A DNA stretch of 64,000 bases from Sedimenticola hydrogenitrophicus (GTDB lineage: Bacteria; Pseudomonadota; Gammaproteobacteria; Chromatiales; Chromatiaceae), in NCBI RefSeq assembly GCF_025175675.1, contig NZ_JANIOA010000009.1:1-64000 (forward strand), given 5' to 3'. The notes under the pieces were generated by a model. That model had not been told where the DNA came from. It ran no database searches and worked only from the letters and a program-made list of their open reading frames with translations. This document shows, one piece after another, positions 36,883 to 46,555 of the stretch (position 1 is the first letter of the stretch; every line of letters begins with the position of its first letter). Made by a program: the position numbers and the translations under genes.

Positions 36883-38067
36883 CTAGTCGCGTTCCACGGC
36901 CAGGGCGACACCCATGCCGCCGCCGACGCAGAGAGTCGCCAGTCCCTTCTTGGCGTCACGTTTAGCCATCTCGTGCAGCAGCGAGACCAGGATTCGGGCA
37001 CCGGATGCGCCGATCGGATGGCCCAGGGCGATGGCGCCACCGTTGACGTTGATCTTCTCCAGGTCCCAGCCCAGCTCCTTGTTGACCGACATCGCCTGGG
37101 CGGCAAATGCCTCGTTGGCCTCCACCAGATCCAGGTCGCCAACCGACCAGCCGGCCTTTTCCAGGCACTTGGTGGTGGCGGTGATGGGGCCGGTGCCCAT
37201 GATGGCGGGATCGACGCCGCTGGCGGCGAACGCCTTGATCCGGGCCAGCGGGGTCAGCCCCAGTTCCAGTGCCTTGCTCTCTTTCATGACGATTACGGCG
37301 GCGGCGCCGTCGTTGAGGCCGGAGGCGTTGCCGGCGGTGACCGTGCCGTCACGGTCGAACGCCGGGCGCAGCTTGCCCAGGGTCTCGGCCGTGGTGCCGT
37401 GGCGCGGGAACTCGTCGCTGTCGAAGATGACCGGGTCGCCCCTGCGCTGCGGGATCTCCAGCGGGATAATTTCGTCGCGGAACCGGTTGGCCTTCTGTGC
37501 GGCCTCCGCCTTCTGCTGCGAGGCGGCGGCAAACTGGTCCTGCGCCTCGCGGCTGAATTCGAACTTGCTGGCGATATTCTCCGCCGTGACGCCCATGTGG
37601 TACTGGTTGAATGCGTCCCACAGCCCGTCGACGATCATGCTGTCTTTCAGCTTCCAGTCGCCCATGGTCTGGCCCTTGCGGGAGCCCGGGACCACATGGG
37701 GGGAGAGACTCATGTTCTCCTGGCCGCCGGCGATCACGATCTCCGCATCACCACAGGCCACCGCCTGCATCGCCAGATGCACCGCCTTCAGGCCGCTGCC
37801 GCAGACCTTGTTAATGGTCATGGCGGGAACCTCCTGCGGCAGGCCGGCGCCGAGGGTGGCCTGGCGTGCGGGATTCTGTCCGCAGCCGGCGGTCAGGACC
37901 TGGCCCAGGATCACCTCATCGATCTGTTCGGGAGAGAGCTTGGTGCGTTCCAGAAGACCGGCGATCACCTTGGCGCCCAGTTCGCTGGCCGGGATGCCGG
38001 CGAGGGCTCCGGAGAAGCTGCCGATTGCGGTTCTGCCTGCCGCGACGATTACGATGTTATCACTCAT
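36883..38067 (-). CDS. phaA: Acetyl-CoA acetyltransferase (beta-ketothiolase) PhaA
   Basis: The 394-residue thiolase condenses two acetyl-CoA to acetoacetyl-CoA for PHB synthesis. It has [16 protein letters not shown], the nucleophile loop [14 protein letters not shown] (Cys about residue 88), the [11 protein letters not shown] loop, [17 protein letters not shown] (catalytic His) and [11 protein letters not shown] (second Cys). ATG 38067 is preferred over 38073 because AGG is better spaced. No phaB reductase is in the window. It is divergent from phaEC, a standard Chromatiales-type layout. Confidence 0.93.
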   Translation of the reverse strand: MSDNIVIVAAGRTAIGSFSGALAGIPASELGAKVIAGLLERTKLSPEQIDEVILGQVLTAGCGQNPARQATLGAGLPQEVPAMTINKVCGSGLKAVHLAMQAVACGDAEIVIAGGQENMSLSPHVVPGSRKGQTMGDWKLKDSMIVDGLWDAFNQYHMGVTAENIASKFEFSREAQDQFAAASQQKAEAAQKANRFRDEIIPLEIPQRRGDPVIFDSDEFPRHGTTAETLGKLRPAFDRDGTVTAGNASGLNDGAAAVIVMKESKALELGLTPLARIKAFAASGVDPAIMGTGPITATTKCLEKAGWSVGDLDLVEANEAFAAQAMSVNKELGWDLEKINVNGGAIALGHPIGASGARILVSLLHEMAKRDAKKGLATLCVGGGMGVALAVERD

Positions 38068-38178
38068 ACGCATTACCTATATGCTGTCATGTGCAGGGGG
38101 GCCGCGATGACACACCCCTAATTGTTGCGCCGGTGGGCGCCCGGAGTATCCATTTCTACTATACACAAGTCAGTGTAA

Positions 38179-38192
38179 TGCAAATTGCTGCA
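38179..38192. promoter_or_regulatory. TGCAAATTGCTGCA motif between phaA and phaE
   Basis: A near-palindrome of TGCA units in the 187-base divergent promoter region of phaA and phaE, similar to the motif upstream of the phasin gene. A candidate operator for PhaR. Confidence 0.3.
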
Positions 38193-38254
38193 CCGCACTA
38201 CACCGGTTTGCATGCTAGTATGCGGCGTGATAACGACGGCAGAGTTAAGGACCG

Positions 38255-39166
38255 ATGGGGGAAGGTGACTTCTTGAACGATGACTGGCTGGAGGCGCAGC
38301 GCAACTACTGGGCCGAGTGGTCGGCGCGTGCCGGGCAGGGGGGCGCCGGGGCTGAACCTGCGCTCAACCCCTGGGAACAGGCGCTCAATCAGTGGTGGCA
38401 GAGCCTGGCCCCGGCCGCACCGCAGGTGGTTCAGGAATTGCTGGAGAAGACGCTGGCCCAGGGCCGGCAGCTGTTCCAGCTGGCCGAGCAGTTTGCCGCA
38501 ACCCGGCAGCGACCGGAGGGCGGCCCGGACTGGCAGGCGGCGGCACAGCAGACCATTGGCGATCTGCGCGGGATCATCGCCGGTATCACCGCTAGCATGA
38601 GTCCGCTGCCGGGGGCGGTTACCGACGGCGCCGCTGATTATCTGCAGCGGTTGTCTGCCCTGCCGGGACTCGGTCTGGGGCAACGTAGCCAGGCGCAACA
38701 GCGGGAGGTGATTGCCCGTCTGCTGCGATTTCAGAAGGCCCATCAGGCCTACGAGCAGTTTTTTGTCGACTTGGGCAAACAGGCCATCGCCCGGCTGCAG
38801 GATGAGATCGCCAGGCTTGACGGGCAGGGCGAGACGCTCGATTCCGCCAGGGCGCTGTATGATCTCTGGGTCTCGGTTTGCGAGGGGGAGTATGCCGAGC
38901 AGGTGATGACACCGGCGTATGTCGAACTTTACGGGGAGTTGATCAACAGCCAGATGGCGCTCAAGCAGCAGCTGCGCGACATGCTGGACGAGACCTTCAC
39001 CCTGCTGGGCATGCCCACCACCCGGGATTTTCGTGCCCAGGAGCAGCGGGCGCATCAGGATCGTCAGGCCCTCCGCGCGCTGCAGGCCGAGGTCGCGTCC
39101 ATGCGCCGGGTCCCGGCAAAGAAACGCGCCGGGCCCCGGAAAAGGCCGGCCGCGGCGGGAAAATAG
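38255..39166 (+). CDS. phaE: Class III PHA synthase subunit PhaE
   Basis: The 303-residue protein starts MGEGDFLNDDWLEAQRNYW, matching PhaE of purple sulfur bacteria. It has the PhaE/PhaC-like domain with FVDLGKQAIARLQDE, LYDLWVSVCEGEYAEQV and TPAYVELYGELINS. A basic tail (KKRAGPRKRP) ends it. PhaE is required for PhaC activity in class III synthases. AAGGA lies upstream of the ATG at 38255. It is followed by phaC with one base between stop and start. Confidence 0.93.
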   Translation: MGEGDFLNDDWLEAQRNYWAEWSARAGQGGAGAEPALNPWEQALNQWWQSLAPAAPQVVQELLEKTLAQGRQLFQLAEQFAATRQRPEGGPDWQAAAQQTIGDLRGIIAGITASMSPLPGAVTDGAADYLQRLSALPGLGLGQRSQAQQREVIARLLRFQKAHQAYEQFFVDLGKQAIARLQDEIARLDGQGETLDSARALYDLWVSVCEGEYAEQVMTPAYVELYGELINSQMALKQQLRDMLDETFTLLGMPTTRDFRAQEQRAHQDRQALRALQAEVASMRRVPAKKRAGPRKRPAAAGK

Positions 39167-39167
39167 C

Positions 39168-40277
39168 ATGGCTCCCATCGATTTGCCGCCTGAAAAACTG
39201 ATCGCGGAAGTGATCGAGTACAGCCGCAAACTGCAGGCGGGTGCCGAACACCTGTGCACTGCCGGGGGGCTTGCCAGCGAAGCGATTCCCACCGGGGTTT
39301 CGCCCCGCGAGGCGATCTACCGTGAGGACAAGCTGACCCTCTACCGCTATCTGCCCGACGTAGCGTCCAACCCGGTGTCCGACTCAGTTTCCGACCCAGG
39401 GTCTAATCCGGTGCCGCTGCTGATCGTCTATGCGCTGGTGAATCGTCCCTACATGGCCGATCTCCAGGAGGACCGGTCGACCATCAAGGGCCTGCTGGCC
39501 AGCGGCCAGCCGGTCTATCTGATCGACTGGGGCTATCCGGACGGCGCCGACCGCTTTCTCACCCTGGACGACTATATCAACGGTTATATCGACCGCTGTG
39601 TCGACCGGCTGCGGGAGCGCCACCAGGTTGAGCGGATCAATCTGCTGGGGATCTGCCAGGGCGGCACCATGAGCCTCTGCTATACCGCCCTGCACCAGCC
39701 GAAGGTGCGCAACCTGATTACCATGGTGACGCCGGTCGATTTCCAGACCCCGGACAACATGCTCAGCGCCTGGGTACGGCACCTGGATGTGGATCTGCTG
39801 GTGGATGTGCAGGGCAATATCCCCGGCGACTTCCTCAACTGGACCTTCCTGGCGCTGAAACCCTTCACCCTGGCCGGACAGAAGTACGTGCAGCTGGTTG
39901 ATATCCTGGAGGATCAGGCGCAGGTGGAGAATTTTCTGCGCATGGAGAAGTGGATCTTCGACAGCCCGGCCCAGGCGGGGGAGGCCTTCCGTCAGTTTAT
40001 CAAGCAGTTCTATCAGCAGAACGGGCTGATCCGCGGGGAGGTGATCCTGGGGGAGCAGCCGGTGAAGCTGAACAAGATCACCTGCCCGCTGCTGAACATC
40101 TACGGCGAGCAGGATCACCTGGTGCCGCCGGACGCCTCCCGGGCCCTCAAGGGCCAAACCGGCAGCACGGATTACAGCGAGTTGGCCTTCCCCGGCGGCC
40201 ATATCGGCATCTATGTCAGCGGCAAGGCCCAGGCGCTGATCCCGCCCAGCATCGGTCGCTGGCTGGACGAGCGCTGA
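39168..40277 (+). CDS. phaC: Class III polyhydroxyalkanoate synthase PhaC
   Basis: The 369-residue alpha/beta-hydrolase polymerises 3-hydroxyacyl-CoA. The modified lipase box GICQGG holds Cys163; GEQDHLVPP and GGHIGIYVS supply Asp and His. YALVNRPYM and LIDWGYPD are conserved landmarks. Residues about 66-82 (SNPVSDSVSDPGSNPVP) are a repetitive Ser/Pro/Asp insertion not typical of the family. ATG at 39168 is one base after the phaE stop. Class III synthases work as a PhaC-PhaE complex on granule surfaces. Confidence 0.96.
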   Translation: MAPIDLPPEKLIAEVIEYSRKLQAGAEHLCTAGGLASEAIPTGVSPREAIYREDKLTLYRYLPDVASNPVSDSVSDPGSNPVPLLIVYALVNRPYMADLQEDRSTIKGLLASGQPVYLIDWGYPDGADRFLTLDDYINGYIDRCVDRLRERHQVERINLLGICQGGTMSLCYTALHQPKVRNLITMVTPVDFQTPDNMLSAWVRHLDVDLLVDVQGNIPGDFLNWTFLALKPFTLAGQKYVQLVDILEDQAQVENFLRMEKWIFDSPAQAGEAFRQFIKQFYQQNGLIRGEVILGEQPVKLNKITCPLLNIYGEQDHLVPPDASRALKGQTGSTDYSELAFPGGHIGIYVSGKAQALIPPSIGRWLDER

Positions 40278-40295
40278 TCCGGGAAGATACCCGTA

Positions 40296-41183
40296 TCAGA
40301 TCATCTTGCGCAGCTCGTACTCCAGGATCCCTTCAGCGCCCGCCGCCTTCAGGCGCGGGATCAGGTCGCGCACCGTGCCGCTGTCGACCACCGTCTCCAC
40401 CGCCAGCCACTCCTGATCGTAGAGATGGCTGACGGTCGGGGCGTGCAGGCTGGGCAGCATGCCGACCACCAGTTCCAGCTGGTCCGCCGGTACGTTCATC
40501 TTCAGCGCCACCTTCTGGCGGGCGGTCAGCGCGGCCCGCAACAGGGTGGCGATCTGTTCGATCTTGGCCCGCTTCCAGGGGTCCTGCATCGCCTGTTTGT
40601 TGGCGATCAGCCGAGTCTCGGTGAGCAGGATGTCACAGACGATGCGCAGGCCGTGGGCGCGGATGGTGCTGCCGGTCTCGGTGATCTCCACCACCGCATC
40701 CACCAGGCCTTCCACCACCTTGGCCTCGGTGGCGCCCCAGGAGAACTCCACCTGGGCGTCGATGCCCCGCTGCGCCAGGTAGCGCTTGGTGAAGGAGACC
40801 AGTTCGGTGGAGATCTTCTTGCCCTGCAGATCCTCGATGGACTGGATCGGTGACTCCTTGGGTACCACCAGCACCCAGCGACAGGGCTGATCGGAACTCT
40901 TGGAGTAGACCAGTTCGCTGATCTCCACCACCTCGTTTTCCGATTCGGTTTCGAGAATCCAGTCGTGTCCGGTGAGGCCCAGGTCGAGGGTGCCGTTGGC
41001 TACATAGGGGGCCATCTCCTGGGAGCGCACCAGGGCGCAGCTGATATCGGCGTCGTCGATTGAGGGAAAGTAGTTGCGTGACCGGGGCGTGATGTTCCAG
41101 CCGGCCTGCTTGAACAGGGAGAGGGTGGCGCTCTCCAGGCTACCCTTGGGGATACCGAGTTTCAGTTGTGGCATAGGACTCAT
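40296..41183 (-). CDS. hisG: ATP phosphoribosyltransferase (long form)
   Basis: The 295-residue enzyme starts histidine synthesis by joining ATP and PRPP. It has LKLGIPKGSLESATLSLF, ALVRSQEMAPYVANG, LGLTGHDWI, the PRPP loop VVEGLVDAVVEITETGSTI (split as EGLVDAVVEI and TGSTIRAHG) and a C-terminal HisG_C allosteric domain. The C-terminal domain means no HisZ partner is needed. No other his gene is nearby. It converges on phaC with 18 bases between stops. A second ATG at 41174 is an alternative start. Confidence 0.96.
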   Translation of the reverse strand: MSPMPQLKLGIPKGSLESATLSLFKQAGWNITPRSRNYFPSIDDADISCALVRSQEMAPYVANGTLDLGLTGHDWILETESENEVVEISELVYSKSSDQPCRWVLVVPKESPIQSIEDLQGKKISTELVSFTKRYLAQRGIDAQVEFSWGATEAKVVEGLVDAVVEITETGSTIRAHGLRIVCDILLTETRLIANKQAMQDPWKRAKIEQIATLLRAALTARQKVALKMNVPADQLELVVGMLPSLHAPTVSHLYDQEWLAVETVVDSGTVRDLIPRLKAAGAEGILEYELRKMI

Positions 41184-41407
41184 TCTTGGTTTGTGGTGAC
41201 AATGTTTGTGGTGACAATGCGGGAGCCGATTCTACCTGCTTATCGGGGTGAAGATCCATTCGGCCAGCCGGTGTGGGTCCTAAGGGTTGCATGACAAGGG
41301 GTCGGAGTCAGGCCATCCTACCGGTCTGTTTCAGACCGCGATGGTTGGCCCGGCCTGACTCCGACCCCCTATTGGGTTTGCCGCCAGTTCGAAACGCCCT
41401 GGTCCAG
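41184..41407. other. Spacer with repeat F copy 1
   Basis: Contains the hisG leader (TTTGTGGTGACAATG occurs twice in tandem at about 41189-41220) and palindrome F at 41298-41368. No gene recognised. Confidence 0.5.
41298..41368. repeat. Palindromic repeat family F, copy 1
   Basis: GGGGTCGGAGTCAGGCC on the left is complemented by GGCCTGACTCCGACCCC on the right, with an inner CGGTCTGTTTCAGACCG hairpin. A copy of the same length lies at 54519-54590. Confidence 0.85.
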
Positions 41408-41650
41408 CTATTGATTGTCGCGCAGGTATTGGTAGATCTGGTCTTTCAACAGCGCCCGGTTCTTTTTCATCTCTTCCATGTTGAAATCATCGATCGGCTG
41501 GTTGAGCACTTCCAGCTGGCGGATCTCGCTGTCCAGGCTGTCGTGGCGTTCCATCAGGCCGGCAAATTCAGGATCGTTGTGGTGCAGGTTCCTGATGGTC
41601 TCCTCCAGGTTGGGAAACTCGTGGAGGATATCGTGTGTTTCCCCAAGCAT
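41408..41650 (-). CDS. DUF465 / YdcH family small helical protein
   Basis: The 80-residue protein has the family pattern FPNLEETIRNLHHNDPEFAGLM, split as FPNLEETIRNLHHNDPEF and AGLMERHDSLDSEI, and MKKNRALLKDQIYQYLR. It forms a short antiparallel coiled coil. No molecular function is established. GAGGAGA precedes the ATG at 41650. There is no operon partner. Confidence 0.9.
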   Translation of the reverse strand: MLGETHDILHEFPNLEETIRNLHHNDPEFAGLMERHDSLDSEIRQLEVLNQPIDDFNMEEMKKNRALLKDQIYQYLRDNQ

Positions 41651-41803
41651 GGCATGTCTCCTCGTGTCGGATATCGAATCACAGATTTGGGTCAGAGATT
41701 TCGGTTACACCGATTTTAATTATAGGGTGCCATCGCGCACTTCACATGATGTACGGCAACGGATCTGTGTTGCCGGCAGTCGGCCGGTTTTTTTCACAGG
41801 CTC

Positions 41804-42496
41804 TCAGGGGGTGCGCGCCACGGCCCAGACATCCACCCGGGCGACCCCGGCCCGTTTCAGCTGCCGTGCCAGCTCGTTTACCGTGTTGCTGGTGGTGACC
41901 ACGTCGTCCACCAGGGCGACATGGCGGGCCGTTATCGGTTGGCTGACCTGGAAGGCACCGCGGATATTCTGGCGGCGCTGATGCTTGTTCAGGGCGTGCT
42001 GTGGCCGGGTGTGGCGGATCCTGCTGCAGCTCTGGTGATCCAGTGGAATGGCGAAGCGACGCCCGAGTGGCCTGGCCAGCTCCAGGGCCTGGTTGTAGCC
42101 GCGCTGGCGCAGCCGGCTGGGATGCAGCGGCACCGGTATCAGCAGTTCGGGCAGCGTGGCTTGCCGCTCCAGGTGGTCCCCCAGCAGCCGGCTCAGCAGC
42201 CGACCCTGGGCCAGTCGGCCGGAAAATTTAAACTGCCCAATCAAGCGGTCGATCGGTGCGGCGTAGAGGAAGGGGATCAGGCTGCGGTCGACCGCGGGCG
42301 GGTGCTGCAGGCAGTGGCCGCAGACCAGCTCCCTGCCCAAGGTCAGGGGCAGGCCGCAGCGTCGGCAGCCTTGAGCGTTGTACGGCAGCTCTTCCCGGCA
42401 ACCCGCGCAGAGGCCGGCGCGGGCGGGTGCGTCGCACAGTCGGCAGTGATCCGGATAGAGTAGCGAAAGTATATTATTTATACAGCTGTAAACCAC
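41804..42496 (-). CDS. comF: ComF/GntX family phosphoribosyltransferase-like protein
   Basis: The 230-residue protein has an N-terminal zinc-finger region (CRLCDAPARAGLCAGC; CRRCGLPL; CGHCLQHPP) and a C-terminal PRTase fold with the signature VALVDDVVTTSNTVNEL and LHPSRLRQRGYNQALELA. ComF proteins are linked to DNA uptake and branch-migration after transformation; GntX in E. coli supports gluconate or DNA use. It is divergent from bioB, the usual gammaproteobacterial neighbour. The only suitable start is GTG 42496, which lies inside the predicted BirA operator. Confidence 0.9.
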   Translation of the reverse strand: MVYSCINNILSLLYPDHCRLCDAPARAGLCAGCREELPYNAQGCRRCGLPLTLGRELVCGHCLQHPPAVDRSLIPFLYAAPIDRLIGQFKFSGRLAQGRLLSRLLGDHLERQATLPELLIPVPLHPSRLRQRGYNQALELARPLGRRFAIPLDHQSCSRIRHTRPQHALNKHQRRQNIRGAFQVSQPITARHVALVDDVVTTSNTVNELARQLKRAGVARVDVWAVARTP

Positions 42497-42518
42497 TGGA
42501 ATCCATTCCGGTTGACGA
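42486..42518. promoter_or_regulatory. BirA-box-like operator between comF and bioB
   Basis: CTGTAAACC (42486-42494), 15 bases, then GGTTGACGA (42510-42518). This fits the known biotin repressor site TTGTAAACC-N14/15-GGTTTACAA with three mismatches. Its right half overlaps the -35 box of the bioB promoter, so biotinylated BirA would block transcription. Confidence 0.75.
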
Positions 42519-42539
42519 GTACGCCCGCTCGGGTATCAT
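42512..42539 (+). promoter_or_regulatory. Predicted sigma70 promoter of the bio operon
   Basis: TTGACG (-35, 42512-42517) and TATCAT (-10, 42534-42539) are separated by 16 bases. The promoter lies about 85 bases upstream of bioB and overlaps the BirA-like operator. Confidence 0.65.
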
Positions 42540-42623
42540 AGCGGGCTGGTGTGACGCCCACTGTCCGCCGTACATTATCCACCATCCCCGTCATGACCGA
42601 CAGAGCCAGAGGCAACACCCGAC

Positions 42624-43649
42624 ATGAATAATACGACGCCACGACACGACTGGAGCCTGGATGAGATCGAGGCGCTGCTGAATCTGCCGTTCAATGATCT
42701 GCTGTTTCAGGCCCAGTCTGTCCATCGTCAGCGCTTCGATCCCAACAAGGTGCAGGTGAGCACCCTGCTGAGCGTCAAGACCGGCGCCTGTTCCGAGGAT
42801 TGCGGCTACTGTTCCCAGAGCGCCAGGCATGCCACCGACTTGGAAAAGGAGAAGCTGCTGCCGCTGGACGAGGTGAAACGCGCCGCCCGGGAGGCCAGGG
42901 AGAAGGGGGCGACCCGCTTCTGCATGGGCGCCGCCTGGCGCAACCCCACGGACAAGAACCTGGAACGGGTGGTGGAGATGATCCGCGCCGTGCATGACAT
43001 GGGCATGGAGACCTGCGTCACCCTGGGCATGCTGACCGAGTCCCAGGCCCAGAGCCTCAAGGAGGCCGGGCTCGACTACTACAACCACAACCTGGACACC
43101 TCGCCGGAGTTCTACGGCAACGTGGTGACCACCCGCACCTACCAGGACCGGTTGGACACCCTGGCGCGGGTGCGCGACCGGGGCATCAATGTCTGCAGCG
43201 GCGGCATCCTCGGCATGGGCGAGTCACGCCGCGACCGCGCCTCCATGCTGCGCGAACTGGCCAATCTGCCGAAACATCCGGAGTCGGTGCCGATCAACAT
43301 GCTGGTGCAGGTGGAGGGCACGCCGCTGTACGGCACCGCCGCCCTGGACCCGTTCGAATTCATCCGTACCATTGCGGTGACCCGTATCCTGATGCCGGAG
43401 TCCTACGTGCGCCTGTCGGCCGGCCGCACCGAGATGAGCGACGAGATGCAGGCCCTCTGCTTCGTGGCCGGCGCCAACTCCATGTTCTATGGCGAGCGGC
43501 TGCTGACCACCGATAACCCGGACGCCGACGCCGACCGCAGGTTGTTTGAGCGCCTGGGGCTCCATTTCGAAGAGACCCGGGAGCTGCAAGCCACCGAGAA
43601 GGAGTGCGACAACAAGCGCAAGGTCCGCCTGGCGGCCGAATTCTCCTGA
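42624..43649 (+). CDS. bioB: Biotin synthase
   Basis: The 341-residue radical-SAM enzyme inserts sulfur into dethiobiotin. The SAM-cluster motif [11 protein letters not shown] holds Cys56, Cys60 and Cys63; [20 protein letters not shown] and [14 protein letters not shown] are present, and the [2Fe-2S] ligands (including Cys and Arg positions) are in the expected order. It leads bioB-F-H-C-D-acpH-ybaK. ATG at 42624 follows AGAGG at a rather long distance. Confidence 0.98.
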   Translation: MNNTTPRHDWSLDEIEALLNLPFNDLLFQAQSVHRQRFDPNKVQVSTLLSVKTGACSEDCGYCSQSARHATDLEKEKLLPLDEVKRAAREAREKGATRFCMGAAWRNPTDKNLERVVEMIRAVHDMGMETCVTLGMLTESQAQSLKEAGLDYYNHNLDTSPEFYGNVVTTRTYQDRLDTLARVRDRGINVCSGGILGMGESRRDRASMLRELANLPKHPESVPINMLVQVEGTPLYGTAALDPFEFIRTIAVTRILMPESYVRLSAGRTEMSDEMQALCFVAGANSMFYGERLLTTDNPDADADRRLFERLGLHFEETRELQATEKECDNKRKVRLAAEFS

Positions 43650-43717
43650 TCGCGGAATCGACCCGGCGTCCGGCCGTCGGCCGCCCGCCGGGTCACCCAT
43701 CGAGGCACCCTCAACCC

Positions 43718-44881
43718 ATGAGACCACTGCAACCGGAACTGGAGCGCCGCCGGGCCGCCCACCTCTACCGCCACCGCCGGGTGCTGGGCAACGCCCAGGG
43801 ACCGCTGCTGCAGGTGGACGGGGAGGCGTTGCTCAGCTTCTGCAGCAACGACTACCTGGGGCTTGCCAACCATCCTGAGGTGGTTCGGGCGATGCAGCGT
43901 GGCGCCGAACGGTACGGTGCCGGCAGCGGTTCGGCCCACCTGGTGGCGGGGCACAGCGCCGCCCATCATGCGCTGGAGGAGGAGCTGGCAGCCTTCACCG
44001 GCCGCCCCCGTGCGCTGCTCTACTCTACCGGCTACATGGCCAACCAGGGGGTGATCACCGCCCTGCTGGGGCGCGGCGACAGCGTCTACCAGGACCGCCT
44101 GAACCACGCCTCGCTGATCGATGGCGGGCTGCTCAGCCGGGCCGAACTGAAACGCTATCCGCACAATGACCTGGCCGCCCTGGCCGGGCGCATGGCCTGC
44201 CAGAGCGGCGGCGACGCCCTGGTGGCGGTAGACGGGGTGTTCAGCATGGACGGTGATCTGGCGCCGCTGCCGGAACTGGCCGAGCTGTGCCGGGAGCAGG
44301 AGGCCTGGCTGCTGGTGGACGACGCCCACGGCCTCGGCGTGCTGGGGCGTGATGGCCGCGGCAGCGTGGACCATTTCGGCCTGGACGACCAGGCGGTGCC
44401 GATCCTGATGGGCACCCTGGGCAAGGCGTTCGGCACCTTCGGCGCCTTTGTCGCCGGCTCCGAGGCGCTGATCGAGACCCTGATCCAGCAGTCGCGCAGC
44501 TATATCTATACCACCGCCCTGCCGCCGGCCGTGGCCGAGGCGACCCGGGCCAGCCTGCGCCTGGTGCAGGAGGAGGGGGGGCGGCGCGAGCAGCTGCGGC
44601 AGCTGATCGGCCGGTTCCGTGAGGGGGCCGCTCAACTGGGGCTCGACCTGATGCCCTCGGAAACGGCCATCCAGCCGATCCTGGCGGGCAGCGCCGAGCA
44701 CGCGCTGGGCTGGAGCCGGGCGCTGCAAGCGCAAGGCATGCTGGTGACCGCCATCCGTCCGCCCACCGTGCCGCAGGGGAGCGCGCGCCTGCGTGTGACC
44801 CTCTCCGCCAGCCACAGCACCGATCAGCTGGATCGGCTGCTGGAGGCGCTGGGGCGGCTGGACCGGGAGGAGCGGGCGTGA
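43718..44881 (+). CDS. bioF: 8-amino-7-oxononanoate synthase
   Basis: The 387-residue PLP enzyme condenses pimeloyl-ACP (or -CoA) with alanine. Landmarks are [61 protein letters not shown], and [13 protein letters not shown] with the Schiff-base lysine near residue 236. The ATG at 43718 is where family homology begins; a longer open frame from 43604 overlaps the end of bioB. It overlaps bioH by four bases. Confidence 0.97.
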   Translation: MRPLQPELERRRAAHLYRHRRVLGNAQGPLLQVDGEALLSFCSNDYLGLANHPEVVRAMQRGAERYGAGSGSAHLVAGHSAAHHALEEELAAFTGRPRALLYSTGYMANQGVITALLGRGDSVYQDRLNHASLIDGGLLSRAELKRYPHNDLAALAGRMACQSGGDALVAVDGVFSMDGDLAPLPELAELCREQEAWLLVDDAHGLGVLGRDGRGSVDHFGLDDQAVPILMGTLGKAFGTFGAFVAGSEALIETLIQQSRSYIYTTALPPAVAEATRASLRLVQEEGGRREQLRQLIGRFREGAAQLGLDLMPSETAIQPILAGSAEHALGWSRALQAQGMLVTAIRPPTVPQGSARLRVTLSASHSTDQLDRLLEALGRLDREERA

Positions 44882-45654
44882 GACTCCATACCGAGACCAG
44901 CGGCAACGGGCCGGACCTGGTGCTGCTGCACGGCTGGGGTATGAACGCGGCGGTCTGGTCGCCGGTGGTGGATGCCCTCTCCCGGGATTATCGCATCACC
45001 CTGGTCGAACTGCCGGGCCACGGGGCGAGCGCCTACGATCCCCACTGTGCCGGTCTGGATGACTGGGTCGATGCCTGCCTGGGGGCGGCCCCGGCCCGCG
45101 CGGTCTGGATCGGCTGGTCTCTGGGTGGCCAGCTGGCCCTGCGCGCGGCCCTGCGGGCACCACGGCGGGTCAGCGCACTGGTGCTGGTCACCGCCAGCCC
45201 GCGCTTTGTGATGGGGGAGGGTTGGCCGCACGCCATGGCGCCGGCCACCCTGACCCAGTTCGCCCGGGCGTTGCGCCGGGATCATCACCAGACCCTGGAG
45301 CGCTTCCTCTCCCTGCAGGTGCAGGGAGACGAGGCGGCCCGCGAGACCCTGCGCCTGCTGCGCCAGGATATCGCCCAGCGCCCCGAGGCCGACCCGCTGG
45401 CCCTGGAGCACGGTCTGGAGCTGCTGCGCACGGTGGATCTGCGGCCCGGTCTGGGGGATCTCCGCTGCCCCACCCTGTGGCTGCTCGGCGAGCGCGACAC
45501 CCTGGTCCCGGCCGATCTTGGTGACGAGCTGGAGCGGCTGATGCCGGCTGCCGAGATCCTGATTCTGCAGGGCTGCGCCCATGCCCCGTTTCTCTCCCAC
45601 CCGCGGCAGTGTCTGCGGGCCCTGAACCACTTTCTGGGATCGGACCATGCCTGA
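44878..45654 (+). CDS. bioH: Pimeloyl-ACP methyl ester carboxylesterase BioH
   Basis: The 258-residue alpha/beta-hydrolase has the oxyanion motif [12 protein letters not shown], the nucleophile elbow [10 protein letters not shown] (Ser81), Asp in GERDTLVP and His in [11 protein letters not shown]. BioH removes the methyl group from pimeloyl-ACP methyl ester, ending fatty-acid-like elongation. The start is a GTG overlapping the bioF stop (GTGA). It overlaps bioC by eight bases. Having bioH inside the operon is common outside the Enterobacterales. Confidence 0.95.
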   Translation: MRLHTETSGNGPDLVLLHGWGMNAAVWSPVVDALSRDYRITLVELPGHGASAYDPHCAGLDDWVDACLGAAPARAVWIGWSLGGQLALRAALRAPRRVSALVLVTASPRFVMGEGWPHAMAPATLTQFARALRRDHHQTLERFLSLQVQGDEAARETLRLLRQDIAQRPEADPLALEHGLELLRTVDLRPGLGDLRCPTLWLLGERDTLVPADLGDELERLMPAAEILILQGCAHAPFLSHPRQCLRALNHFLGSDHA

Positions 45655-46549
45655 CCGACAGCACCGTATCAACAACCGTATCGACAAGGGGCAGGCGCGC
45701 CGCGCCTTCTCCCGTGCCGCCGATCACTACGACCAGGTAGCGGTGCTGCAGCGGGAGATCGGCCAACGCATGCTCGACCGGCTGGAACTGGTGCGCCTGC
45801 AGCCGCGGGTGATCCTGGATATCGGTGCCGGCACCGGGGTGGCTACCGCCGCCCTGGCGGCGCGCTACCGCAAGGCCCGCGTGGTAGCGCTCGATTTCGC
45901 ACTGCCGATGCTGCAGCAGGCGCGCAAGCGGGGCGGCTGGCTGCGCAAACCGCGCTGCATCTGCGGCGACCTGGAACAGCTGCCGCTGGCTGACCACAGC
46001 GTGGATCTGATCTACTCCAACGCCGCCCTGCAATGGAGCAACGACCTGGACAGCGCCTTCGGCGAGTTCCGCCGGGTGCTGCGGCCGGGGGGGCTGTTGA
46101 TGTTCACCACCTTCGGCCCGGACACCCTGCGGGAGCTGCGTGCCGCCTGGGCCGCCGTCGACAACGGCTCTCACGTCAGCACCTTTATCGATATGCACGA
46201 CGTCGGGGATGCCCTGATGCGCGCCGGGCTTGCGGACCCGGTGATGGACGTGGACCGCCTGACCCTGACCTATGACCGGGTCGGCGGGCTGATGCGGGAG
46301 CTGAAGATCCTCGGCGCCCACAATGTCAACAGCGACCGCCGCCGCGGCCTCACCGGCAAGGGGCGGCTGCAGGCGATGCAGGCCGCCTATGAGAAGTTCC
46401 GCCGCGCCCAGGACGGCCTGCTGCCGGCCAGCTACGAGGTGGTCTACGGCCACGCCTGGGCGCCCGAGGCGGGGCACCGCTCCAACGCCCCGTCGATCTC
46501 CCTGGATCAGATCGGCAGCGACCTGAACCGGGCCGGCCGGGGCGGTTGA
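45647..46549 (+). CDS. bioC: Malonyl-ACP O-methyltransferase BioC
   Basis: The 300-residue SAM-dependent methyltransferase starts pimelate synthesis by masking the free carboxylate of malonyl-ACP. It has KGQARRAFSRAADHYDQVA, motif I ILDIGAGTGVAT, GDLEQLPLADHSVDLIYSN (split here as GDLEQLPLADHS and VDLIYSNAALQW) and FTTFGPDTLRELR. The C-terminal half is slightly longer than the E. coli enzyme (251 residues). It overlaps bioH by eight bases and is followed by bioD after six. Confidence 0.95.
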   Translation: MPDRQHRINNRIDKGQARRAFSRAADHYDQVAVLQREIGQRMLDRLELVRLQPRVILDIGAGTGVATAALAARYRKARVVALDFALPMLQQARKRGGWLRKPRCICGDLEQLPLADHSVDLIYSNAALQWSNDLDSAFGEFRRVLRPGGLLMFTTFGPDTLRELRAAWAAVDNGSHVSTFIDMHDVGDALMRAGLADPVMDVDRLTLTYDRVGGLMRELKILGAHNVNSDRRRGLTGKGRLQAMQAAYEKFRRAQDGLLPASYEVVYGHAWAPEAGHRSNAPSISLDQIGSDLNRAGRGG

Positions 46550-46555
46550 GTCGGT

